From contig NZ_BNBO01000023.1 of NCBI RefSeq assembly GCF_014655955.1, forward strand, positions 62,001-126,000: a DNA stretch of 64,000 bases. Direction: 5' to 3'. This document shows positions 49,525 to 56,884 of this stretch, piece after piece. Within the stretch, counting starts at the first letter, position 1. Each line of letters opens with the position of its first letter. This stretch comes from Kitasatospora indigofera. GTDB lineage: Bacteria > Actinomycetota > Actinomycetes > Streptomycetales > Streptomycetaceae. The notes below the pieces were generated by a model, which was given only the letters and a program-made list of their open reading frames with translations, ran no database searches and had not been told where the DNA came from. The position numbers and the translations under genes are program-made.

Positions 49525-51066
49525 TCAGCGCCCCAGCTCCGCCAGGTACGCACGGATCAGCGGCCCGCCGTCGGCCGGCGCCACCAGGGCGAGGTGGTGG
49601 TCGGGACGGACCAGCACCAGCGCGTCCCCGGTGATCCCGTACGCGCGCCGGGCGTGGCCGTCCGTGTCCAGCAGGACGCCCGGGCCGCCCGGGCCGCCCG
49701 CCCCGTCCGGGGCCGCGTCGACCGCGACCGTGCGCACCTGCGGGCCCCAGCCGGCCAGCGCGGCCCGGGCGGCCGGGCCGAAGCCGAGCAGTGTGAACCG
49801 GCCCCCGGCGAACAGGTCGTACAGCCGGACCGGCCCGCCGCCGGGCCGGTGGCCGGGGGCGTCCGGGGCGCGGTCCCCGGGGCGCGGGCCGTCGCCGGGG
49901 GCGTCCTGGCTCCCGCCGGCCAGACTGCTCCACCGGTAGTGGATGCCCAGGCCGCGGAGGTCCTGGGTGGCGACGGCCTCCACGCCGACCCCGGGCACCC
50001 GGACGGCCGCCATCACCTTGGCCAGCGCGGCGGTGCTCAGGTCCAGCGCCAGCGCGGCGACCGGCAGCCGCTCCTGCTGGTAGCTGTCGAGCAGCGCGTC
50101 GCCGGCCTGCCCGGCCAGGACGCGGGCGAGCTTCCAGCCGAGGTTCCAGGCGTCCTGGATGCCGGTGTTCATCCCCAGCCCGCCCGCGAACGGGTGCACA
50201 TGGGCCGCGTCGCCGGCCAGGAACACCCGTCCGGTGCGGTAGCTCTCGGCGAGCCGGACGTTGGCCCGCCAGGTGGAGAGCCAGGTGGCGTTGCGCAGCC
50301 GCACGCCGGGCATCCGGGCGTACCGGTCGAACAGCCGCTGGAAGCCCTCCAGAGTGGGCGGCACCGGGCGGCCGTCGGGGCCGAGTTCGGGGGAGGCCTG
50401 GAACTGCCAGACCGGCGTGCCCTCGAAGGGGCAGAGCAGGACGGCCCCGTCCTGGTCGAACCACTGGTGCCAGACCGTCGGGTCGAGGTCGCCGTCGACC
50501 TCGACGTCCCCGCAGAACATCGTCTGCTCCTCGTCGGTGCTGCCCTCGAAGGCCACCCCGAGCTGCCGCCGGACGGTGCTGCGGGCGCCGTCGCAGCCGA
50601 CCAGGTAGTCGGCCGTGATCCGGCGGCCGTCGGCGAGGTCCGCCCGCACGCCGTGCCCGTCCTGGGTGAACCCCGACAGCTCGACGCCGGTCTCGACCGT
50701 CACGCCGTCCTCGGCGAGGCGCTCGCGCAGCAACTCCTCGGTCCGCCACTGCGGGATGGACAGCGGAGTCAGGTAGCGGGCCCCTGGGCTCGGGGCGACA
50801 TCGGCGGACGGGTCCGTGTCGGAGACGTACGCCCCGGCGAAGTACTTGCGGAACACCAGCCCGGTGCGGCCGGCGGCGGCGAACCGCTCACCGAGGCCCA
50901 GGTCGGCGAGCACCTCCAGGCTGCGTGCGTTGAGTGCCTTTCCGCGTGAAACCCGGTGGTGGCCGGGGGACTTGTCGATGACGCGGACGTCGACGCCCTG
51001 CCGGGCCAGGCTGCAGGCGAGGGTGAGTCCGGTCGGTCCGGCGCCCACGATCAGTACGGCGGTCAT
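49525..51066 (-). CDS. FAD-dependent aromatic monooxygenase (PheA/TfdB family)
   Basis: A 513-residue flavin hydroxylase using NAD(P)H and oxygen on aromatic substrates. ATG 51066 is preceded by GGGGAAG; the longer open frame is not needed. The FAD fold is LIVGAGPTGLTLACSLARQGVDVRVIDKSPGHH. The DG motif is YLVGCDGARSTVRRQLG, and the GD motif GRVFLAGDAAHVHPFAGGLGMNTGIQDAWNL. A C-terminal thioredoxin-like domain completes the polyketide-hydroxylase-like form. The divergent gene is a TetR regulator, so this may be an inducible detoxification pair. No biosynthetic genes are nearby. Confidence 0.88.
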   Translation of the reverse strand: MTAVLIVGAGPTGLTLACSLARQGVDVRVIDKSPGHHRVSRGKALNARSLEVLADLGLGERFAAAGRTGLVFRKYFAGAYVSDTDPSADVAPSPGARYLTPLSIPQWRTEELLRERLAEDGVTVETGVELSGFTQDGHGVRADLADGRRITADYLVGCDGARSTVRRQLGVAFEGSTDEEQTMFCGDVEVDGDLDPTVWHQWFDQDGAVLLCPFEGTPVWQFQASPELGPDGRPVPPTLEGFQRLFDRYARMPGVRLRNATWLSTWRANVRLAESYRTGRVFLAGDAAHVHPFAGGLGMNTGIQDAWNLGWKLARVLAGQAGDALLDSYQQERLPVAALALDLSTAALAKVMAAVRVPGVGVEAVATQDLRGLGIHYRWSSLAGGSQDAPGDGPRPGDRAPDAPGHRPGGGPVRLYDLFAGGRFTLLGFGPAARAALAGWGPQVRTVAVDAAPDGAGGPGGPGVLLDTDGHARRAYGITGDALVLVRPDHHLALVAPADGGPLIRAYLAELGR

Positions 51067-51143
51067 GTCGTGCTTCCCCACTTCCGGTGTGTCGGGCTTG
51101 CTGCTCCCGGCGGCCGGTCGTCCCGGCGCTCGGCCCATGAAAG

Positions 51144-51167
51144 TGCAACCGAGGCAAAAATGCAACC
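51144..51167 (+). promoter_or_regulatory. Direct repeats TGCAACC in the monooxygenase/tetR gap, possible operator
   Basis: TGCAACC at 51144-51150 and 51161-51167, 17 bp apart and flanking an A-run, in the 146-bp divergent gap. TATGCT (51201-51206) may be the tetR -10. Confidence 0.45.
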
Positions 51168-51212
51168 CGGTAACAAATCTTCCCCGGTTGTGGTGCCGGG
51201 TATGCTGGAGCC

Positions 51213-51860
51213 ATGACTGAGCCCGGAGGTCTGCGGACCCTGAAGAAGGAACGCACCCGTCAGGCCCTCGCCGACGTCGCGATCTCGCTGTTCCTCGCCA
51301 GGGGCTTCGAGCAGGTATCGGTCGCCGAGATCGCCGCCGCCGCCGAGGTCTCCAAGCCGACCCTGTTCCGTTACTTCGCCAGCAAGGAGGACCTGGTCCT
51401 GCACCGCTTCGCCGACCACCTCGGCGAGGCGGCCCGGGTGGTCCGTGCCCGCCCGGCCGGCGCCCCGCCGCTGGCCGCGCTGCGGCAGCACTTCCTCGAC
51501 CGGCTGGCCGAGCGGGATCCCGTCACCGGCCTCTGCGAGCACCCGGAGGTGCTGGCCTTCCTCCGGCTCGTCCACGAGACCCCCAGCCTCAGCTCCCACC
51601 TTCGCGAATTCCTCGCCGCCGACACCAGGGCACTGGCTGAGGCGCTGGCCGAGGCGGTCACCGGCCGGGGCGAGCTGGCGCCTCGCCTGGTCGCCGCCCA
51701 GTACGTCGCCGTACGCCAGGAACTCACCTGGGCCAACTGGACCGGGCTCGCCGCCGGCGCCACCGAGGACGAGCTCCTCCCGAAGGCCGTCGCCGAGGCG
51801 GAGCTGGCCTTCGCCCTGCTCGGCACCGGCGCCGCCGGCCTGGGGTACGGCCCGGGCTGA
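51213..51860 (+). CDS. TetR family regulator divergent from the monooxygenase
   Basis: A 215-residue TetR protein. The N-terminal HTH is classical (TRQALADVAISLFLARGFEQVSVAEIAAAAEVSKPTLFRYFASKEDLVL). The C-terminal ligand region is helical and includes WANWTGLAAGATEDELLP, similar to many TetR_C regulators. It probably represses the divergent flavin monooxygenase gene and itself, and is released by an aromatic compound. It ends about 95 bp before a strong terminator shared with the M6 protease gene. Confidence 0.88.
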   Translation: MTEPGGLRTLKKERTRQALADVAISLFLARGFEQVSVAEIAAAAEVSKPTLFRYFASKEDLVLHRFADHLGEAARVVRARPAGAPPLAALRQHFLDRLAERDPVTGLCEHPEVLAFLRLVHETPSLSSHLREFLAADTRALAEALAEAVTGRGELAPRLVAAQYVAVRQELTWANWTGLAAGATEDELLPKAVAEAELAFALLGTGAAGLGYGPG

Positions 51861-51955
51861 CGGCCCGGTGACCGGCGCCCCGCCCCGCCGCGCCGCTACC
51901 CGGTCGGGCAGCGGCGAGAGGGGCCCCGGACCGGAGGGGGCCCCGGACGTGCGAG

Positions 51956-51989
51956 GGCCCCGGCCCCGCCGGTGGGCGGGGCCGGGGCC
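51956..51989. terminator. Terminator between tetR and the M6 protease gene
   Basis: Perfect 15-bp arms 51956-51970 and 51975-51989 with loop GGTG, in the convergent gap. Preceded by two copies of GGGGCCCCGGAC. Confidence 0.8.
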
Positions 51990-52019
51990 TGGTGGCCGCC
52001 GTCCGTCAGGTCATGACGG

Positions 52020-54383
52020 TCAGGCGGCCGGGCCGACCTTCACGGTGGTCAGCCGGCCGTCGCGGGTCTCGCGGACGACCTCGATCCTGGTGTTGGTGTC
52101 CGGCACCCTGACGCCGAGCTCCGGGTTGGCCGGGTCGCTGTACACGCCGGTGCGGTCGTTGAAGACCGGCACGGCGGGCTCGGCGCCGAACCTGGTCGCC
52201 ACCCCCGCGCTGTGCAGGGTGAAGGCCGTGGTGGGCTTCAGCGAGAACGGCGCGTCGTAGCTCTGCGCCCGGCCGTTGACCAGGCTGCCGCTGCCGAAGC
52301 GGATCGACGCGGGGTGCGCGTCGACCGGCAGGATCAGCCCGCCGCCCAGGTGGTCCCGGGTGTTGTTGTCCGCGTAGCCGGTGTCCCAGAGCCAGATCAG
52401 CACCCCCTCCTGGTACGGATAGGTGTCGATCACACCGGCCTTGCCGGCCACGCCGGAGTAGCCGAAGTTGTACGGGCCGGTCTTCAGGAAGGCGCCGTAC
52501 CCGACGTAGCGGCGGTTCTCCACCAGGTACGCCCGGGGGTGCTCGCGGACGGCGTCCTTGCCGGTCACCACGCCGAACCCGGTGCTGGTCCAGCCCTGGC
52601 CGCCGCTCTCGGCGCCGTCCTCGACGAGGGTGGCGCCCCCGGCCGTGATCCGGACGGCGTCGATCAGCACGCCCTTGCCGTGGGTGTTGCCGTCCGACGT
52701 GGCGTGGAAGCGGACCCGGACCGCCCGGCCGAGGTAGGCGTCCAGCGGGACGTGCAGCTGGGTCCAGCCGGCCGAGGTGCCGCTCAGGCCCGGGGTGCGG
52801 GCGGGGGTGTCGCCGATGGGCGTGCCGTTCACCGTGCCGCCCAGCGGCCGCCAGGTCCGGCCGTCGTCGGTGGAGGCCTCGACGGTGAGGAAGTCGTAGT
52901 CCTGCTCGATGTCGTACCAGGCGGCGGCGTCCAGCGCGGCCGGGCCGCCGGCTCCGGTCAGGTCGAGCGTCCGGCCGAGGGAGGCGTCCAGGTTGTCGCC
53001 GGTGTCGCTCCACCACTGGGCGACGCCCTGGTAGGGCTCGGCCAGCGTGGTGGTGGTCCGGCCCGGTGGCAGGTGCACCAGGACGGCCTGCGCCTGGTCG
53101 GTGTTGTAGCCGCTGACGCCGAGTGCGTGGCTGGACCTGGTGCCGGCCTGCGCCTCGTCGTAGTTGAGCCAGCCGAACTGCAGCTTGCTCCAGGCGTCCA
53201 GGTCGCCCGGGTACTCGCCGGTGGTGTTCCGGCCCTTGCCCAGGTAGGAGGCGGAGGACATCAGCGACCAGAAGCTGACGGCGTTGTCGCCGCCGGTGGT
53301 CGGGTAGAGGTCCGGCAGGCCCAGGTTGTGGCCGAACTCGTGCGCGAACAGCCCGACCCCGCTGTTCTCGCCGGCCTGTACGTAGTCGTGGACGTACAGG
53401 CCGGAGTCCCCGACCGGGGTGCCGCCGATCCGGTTGCCCGCCGGCCCGGTCTGCCCGGTCGGATCGGGGAACGCCCAACTCCGGTGCGCCCACAGGGCGT
53501 CCGCGCCCTGGGCGCCGCCGCCCCAGGTCTCGTCCACGCCCGCGTGCACCACCACGACGTTGTCGAGATAGCCGTCCGGCTCCTCGAAGTTCCCGTCCTT
53601 GTCGTGGTCGTAGCGGTCGTAGACGTCGTACTGGGCCAGTTCGGCGGTGACGTCCGCCGCGTTGCGGCCCTTGGCGAGCTCCCCGTCGTACCAGGCCTTG
53701 GTGGCGTCCCGGACGAACTCCTGCGCCTGGGTCCAGGCGCCGCTGCCCTGCGGACCCTTGTTGCTGCCGTACCGGGCCTCGTTGTAAGGCACGGTCACCC
53801 AGTCGCTGACCGTCCCGTCGAGGTCGTACCGGCCCGAGGACTGGGTGCGGTAGTAGGTGCGCATCGAGTTGGCGCCGGGCGCGTCGTCGAAGAACATCCG
53901 CTGGTAGTAGTCGCGGCCGAAGTCGCTCTTCCAGAGGGTGTGGGTGTCGCTGCCGTCAGGCTGCGGGATCCGGTTGTGCCGGGGCCCCGGGGTGCCGCCG
54001 TAGCGCGGCTGCCCGTTGTACAGGGTCGAGTTGTCGACCTGGTCGCCGAACTGGGCCAGGATGACGAAGACTTTGTCCTTGCGCTGCTGCGCGAGCTGGA
54101 CGTAGTCGCCGCCGACCTTGACCTTGGCGGGCGCCCGGCCGTCCGGTGTGCGGGCGACGGCGCCCTGGTTGAGCTGTTCCAGCGCCTTGGTGCGCAGCGA
54201 CTGCCGCTCGCGCTCCGGCGGGGCGAGCGGCTGGGCGGGCGCTTCGGTGCCCTCGGTGCCCCTGGTGGCGGCGAGGGCGGGTGCGGGCTGCGGGGGTGCG
54301 GCCTGGGCGGGGGTGCCGAGGAGGGTGGCCGCTGTGGCGCCGGTGGTGAGCGCCGCCGCGAGTATCGCGGACAGTCTGCGCAA
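52020..54383 (-). CDS. Secreted M6 metalloprotease (immune inhibitor A type)
   Basis: Extracellular zinc protease of broad specificity. The start chosen is TTG 54383, 8 nt after GGAAAGGA, because the signal peptide (RRLSAILAAALTTGATAATLLG, cut near AQA) begins there; an ATG further upstream would add a non-signal leader. The 787-residue product has a propeptide, then the M6 domain with HEFGHNLGLPD (His348, Glu349, His352). C-terminal jelly-roll domains follow (SAGWTQLHVPLDAYLGRAVRVRF region). Two abutting copies of the shared 14-mer lie about 100 bp upstream, linking it to the hydroxyproline and peptide-uptake genes. Confidence 0.9.
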   Translation of the reverse strand: MRRLSAILAAALTTGATAATLLGTPAQAAPPQPAPALAATRGTEGTEAPAQPLAPPERERQSLRTKALEQLNQGAVARTPDGRAPAKVKVGGDYVQLAQQRKDKVFVILAQFGDQVDNSTLYNGQPRYGGTPGPRHNRIPQPDGSDTHTLWKSDFGRDYYQRMFFDDAPGANSMRTYYRTQSSGRYDLDGTVSDWVTVPYNEARYGSNKGPQGSGAWTQAQEFVRDATKAWYDGELAKGRNAADVTAELAQYDVYDRYDHDKDGNFEEPDGYLDNVVVVHAGVDETWGGGAQGADALWAHRSWAFPDPTGQTGPAGNRIGGTPVGDSGLYVHDYVQAGENSGVGLFAHEFGHNLGLPDLYPTTGGDNAVSFWSLMSSASYLGKGRNTTGEYPGDLDAWSKLQFGWLNYDEAQAGTRSSHALGVSGYNTDQAQAVLVHLPPGRTTTTLAEPYQGVAQWWSDTGDNLDASLGRTLDLTGAGGPAALDAAAWYDIEQDYDFLTVEASTDDGRTWRPLGGTVNGTPIGDTPARTPGLSGTSAGWTQLHVPLDAYLGRAVRVRFHATSDGNTHGKGVLIDAVRITAGGATLVEDGAESGGQGWTSTGFGVVTGKDAVREHPRAYLVENRRYVGYGAFLKTGPYNFGYSGVAGKAGVIDTYPYQEGVLIWLWDTGYADNNTRDHLGGGLILPVDAHPASIRFGSGSLVNGRAQSYDAPFSLKPTTAFTLHSAGVATRFGAEPAVPVFNDRTGVYSDPANPELGVRVPDTNTRIEVVRETRDGRLTTVKVGPAA

Positions 54384-54479
54384 CTGACCGGTCCTTTCCG
54401 GACGGTGGTGGTCGGGGGAGGGCGGTCCGGCGGGCCGGCCGGGGGAACGGGCGGGGGCGGGCAGACCTGGTGAAGGGTT

Positions 54480-54507
54480 GTAATATTTCACATGTCATGG
54501 GTCACAT
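54480..54507 (-). promoter_or_regulatory. Two abutting 14-mer motif copies upstream of the M6 protease gene
   Basis: On the minus strand ATGTGACCCATGAC (54494-54507) directly precedes ATGTGAAATATTAC (54480-54493). The first matches the importer-site copy at 40920-40933 in 12 of 14 bases; the second matches the dehydrogenase-site copy in 13 of 14. The AT-rich end probably includes the -10. Confidence 0.72.
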
Positions 54508-54669
54508 GGAAGACCTGTGCGCGGAAGGGGCCGGCCCGCCGCGGTCCCCGGTGGTCCCGCGCCCGGGGCATCGGGAGGCCCGGGGCCGGACCACCGGGAG
54601 GCCGGGGGCGGGCACCGCGAAGTGCCGGAAGCCCGCCCGGGGCGGGGCGCCCGGCCGTAGGCTGCCCGG

Positions 54670-55326
54670 ATGACTGCTGAGGGCTTCGAGCTGGTGATCT
54701 TCGACTGCGACGGCGTGCTCGTCGACAGCGAGCGGATAGCCGTGCAGGTGGACGCCCTGGTCTTCGCCGACCTGGGCTGCGCGTTCACCGAGACGGAGAT
54801 CGTCGAACGGCTGGTCGGCTCCTCCACCGAGGTCTGGCGGGCCGCGGTGGAGGAACGGCTCGGCCGGCCGCTGGAGGAGGGCTGGGAGGAGCCCTACCAC
54901 TCCTGGTACCGGGACGCGCTCGACGCCCGGCTCACCGTCGTGGACGGGATCACCGAGGCGCTGGACGCGCTCACCCTGCCGTCCTGCGTGGCCTCCAACG
55001 GCGGGCACCGCTGGATGCGGCGCAACCTCGCCCGCACCGGGCTGTTCGAACGGTTCGAGGGCCGGATCTTCAGCGCCGAGGACGTCTCCCGGGGGAAGCC
55101 GGAGCCCGACGTCTTCCTGCACGCGGCCCGGACCATGGGGGCGGACCCCGCCCGCTGCGCGGTGGTCGAGGACAGCGCCTACGGCGTGCGGGCCGCCCGG
55201 GCGGCCGGGATGCGGGCCTTCGGGTACGCGGGGGGCCTGACGCCGGCCGCGCGGCTGGCCGGGCCGGGGACGGTGGTCTTCGACGACATGCGGGAGCTGC
55301 CGGGACTGCTGGCCGCGGCGGCCTGA
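54670..55326 (+). CDS. HAD-superfamily hydrolase (beta-phosphoglucomutase/phosphatase-like)
   Basis: A 218-residue HAD hydrolase acting on a small phosphorylated substrate. Motif I is FDCDGVLVDSE (nucleophile and acid/base aspartates), motif II CVASNGG, motif III lysine in DVSRGKPEPDVFL, and motif IV VVEDSAYGVRAARAAGM. The cap domain (about residues 20-85, LVFADLGCAFTETEIVERLVG) is the C1 helical type. It stands alone between the protease promoter and the convergent arsR gene. Substrate not determined. Confidence 0.9.
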   Translation: MTAEGFELVIFDCDGVLVDSERIAVQVDALVFADLGCAFTETEIVERLVGSSTEVWRAAVEERLGRPLEEGWEEPYHSWYRDALDARLTVVDGITEALDALTLPSCVASNGGHRWMRRNLARTGLFERFEGRIFSAEDVSRGKPEPDVFLHAARTMGADPARCAVVEDSAYGVRAARAAGMRAFGYAGGLTPAARLAGPGTVVFDDMRELPGLLAAAA

Positions 55327-55387
55327 CTCCGGGCCGGCCGCGGGCGGGCGCGCCGGGTGGTGCGGCGGGTGCCGCGGCGCCGGGCCG

Positions 55388-55717
55388 TCAGTCGGCCGCG
55401 CGCAGTTCGGCGAGCAGGGTGCCCTGTTCGGCCAGCAGCTCGGTGAGGATCCGGCGGGCCGACCTGAGCAGGTCGGCGACGTCCGCGCCGGCCAGGGCGT
55501 ACACCACGGTCGAGCCCTCGCGGCCGGCGGTCACGATCCCCGAGCGGCGCAGCACCGCGAGCTGCTGGGAGAGGCTGGACGGCTCGATGCCGAGGTCGGC
55601 GAGCAGGTCGCGGACGGGGGTCGGGCCGGCCTGGAGCAGTTCCAGCACGCGGATGCGGGTGGGGTGACCGAGCATCCGGAAGAACTCGGCCTTCGCCTGG
55701 TACAGGGGTGCGGCCAC
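55388..55717 (-). CDS. ArsR-family winged-helix regulator
   Basis: A 109-residue regulator from GTG 55717. The winged helix is seen in AKAEFFRMLGHPTRIRVLELLQAGPTPVRDLLADLGIEPSSLSQQLAVLRRSGIVTAGREGSTVVYAL. It has no cysteine at the usual alpha3 or N-terminal metal sites, so it is not an arsenic or cadmium sensor of known type; redox, sulfur or protein-partner control remains possible. It lies 85 bp past the roadblock gene on the same strand, and the two may be cotranscribed. Confidence 0.88.
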   Translation of the reverse strand: MAAPLYQAKAEFFRMLGHPTRIRVLELLQAGPTPVRDLLADLGIEPSSLSQQLAVLRRSGIVTAGREGSTVVYALAGADVADLLRSARRILTELLAEQGTLLAELRAAD

Positions 55718-55802
55718 GTCTCTGCCCTCCTGCTGCCGCTGGGTGTGGCCGGGTGCGGCCGGGGTGCCGGGGCCGGGTGCTCCCGGTCCGTGGGCGGCCG
55801 GG

Positions 55803-56177
55803 TCAGATCTCCAGGCCGGCTTCGATCCGCTTCAGGTGGTGGCGGGCCATCGCCAGGTTGGCGCGGGCGCGGTTCAGCGCGAGGTACAGGAAGAGGCCGC
55901 GGCCGTTCTGCGTCGCCAGCGGCCGGACCAGGTGGTACTGGTTGGTGAGGCTGACCAGGATGTCCTCGATCTCGTTGTCGTGCAGGTTCAGCATCTCCAT
56001 GGTGCGCATCTTGGCGCGGACCATGTCGGTGTTGCCGGCGGCCGCGACGTTGAGGTCGAGTTCCGCGCCGTCGCCGAGGCTGCCGAGGGCCATTCCGCTG
56101 CCGTAGTCGACCAGCGCGACGCCGATCGCGCCCTCGATGGTCATGGCTTCCTTGAGGGACGTCTCCAGATTCGCCAT
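55803..56177 (-). CDS. Roadblock/LC7-domain protein
   Basis: A 124-residue single-domain roadblock protein (MANLETSLKEAMTIEGAIGVALVDYGSGMALGSLG at the start, helix ANLAMARHHLKRIEAGLEI at the end). In bacteria these small proteins regulate MglA-like or conservon GTPases. No GTPase or other conservon gene is adjacent. ATG 56177 is preceded by a purine-rich CAGGAGGATCACG. A possible -10 TACAGT lies at 56235-56240 on the minus strand. Function is therefore open. Confidence 0.82.
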   Translation of the reverse strand: MANLETSLKEAMTIEGAIGVALVDYGSGMALGSLGDGAELDLNVAAAGNTDMVRAKMRTMEMLNLHDNEIEDILVSLTNQYHLVRPLATQNGRGLFLYLALNRARANLAMARHHLKRIEAGLEI

Positions 56178-56725
56178 CGTGATCCTCCTGTGGGGGCGGG
56201 GCCCGTGCCGATGCGGCGGGGCTGCTGGGAACAGACTGTAGGGAGATCGTTACCGTCCGGACGGGGGATGACCGGAGGTGATCGCAGCTGGTCGCAGGAT
56301 CGTCGAAGGGTGATCGTCCGGCGATCGGTTGAAGACATTTGCAACCAGGGAACTGCTAGCGAGCCGCCTCCGCCGATCGGCGCCTCGCCCGCCGTCCGTC
56401 CGCCGGACCTGGCCGGACCGGTCCCGGACCCGTCCCTGAATCCCGCACCGGCCCCCCGCACCGGACCCCGTCCGGCCCCCGTCCGGCCCCCGCACCGGAC
56501 CGCCCCCGGCCCCGCCGAGGCCCGCTGCGCGGCCCTGCTTCGCACCCGCCCGGACCCCCGCCCCGGCAGCCGCCGGACACCTGCCCGGACACCCGCCCGG
56601 CCCGCAGCCGGCCCGCACCGGGCCCGCACCGTGCCCGCCCCCAGCGACCGGCCCGGGCGCCCGCTCCGGGCCTGCGGAAAAACGGTGCTATTGATGTCAG
56701 CCCTGACGGGTAATCTCTGGCTGAG
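56178..56725. other. Intergenic region with GATCG-rich and proline-codon-like low complexity
   Basis: The 548 bp hold no gene I can support. Near 56280-56335 the words GATCG/CGATC recur several times, upstream of the roadblock gene. From 56391 to 56645 there are imperfect CCGGACCCG/GTCCGGCCCCC repeats. GTCAG-CC-CTGAC (56696-56707) is a short dyad ahead of TAATCT (56711-56716), a probable -10 for the small ORF and helicase. Confidence 0.6.
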
Positions 56726-56884
56726 ATGCTCGATCACCACATCAACCACACCCCCAGCCGCGCCCCGTCGCCGGTCAGCACCGGCCCGGCCCCGCAGCCG
56801 CAGGCGTCGCCGTCTGCGCCCCCGTTCCGCCCGTCCGGGCCCCAGCCCCACGGGACGAAGCAGTCCTACGGGAAGAAGAGGTGA
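56726..56884 (+). CDS. 52-residue ORF translationally coupled to the helicase
   Basis: ATG 56726 opens a 52-residue ORF rich in His, Pro, Ser and Lys (start MLDHHINHTPSRAPSPV, end KQSYGKKR) that stops at TGA 56882-56884. The GTG of the helicase is at 56881, so the two overlap as GTGA. TAATCT lies 10 bp before the ATG and there is no ribosome site, so it would be read from a nearly leaderless mRNA. It may act as a leader that delivers ribosomes to the helicase, or be a small basic protein. The alternative is a non-coding leader. Confidence 0.5.
   Translation: MLDHHINHTPSRAPSPVSTGPAPQPQASPSAPPFRPSGPQPHGTKQSYGKKR

Noticed and set aside
49525..51860. Secondary-metabolite tailoring locus based on the polyketide-hydroxylase-like monooxygenase
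   Set aside because: No polyketide synthase, NRPS, cyclase or transporter genes are nearby; a TetR-controlled lone monooxygenase fits detoxification.
55388..55717. Arsenic-responsive ars operon regulator
   Set aside because: The ArsR-family protein has no cysteine, and no arsenite pump or arsenate reductase gene is adjacent.
55388..56177. Conservon (cvn) gene set
   Set aside because: A roadblock protein is present but no histidine-kinase-like CvnA, DUF742 CvnC or GTPase CvnD gene accompanies it.
10186..56725. Integrative element or genomic island with defined ends
   Set aside because: No integrase, relaxase, transposase, tRNA gene or matching direct repeats were seen at the edges; gene composition is GC-rich like the core.
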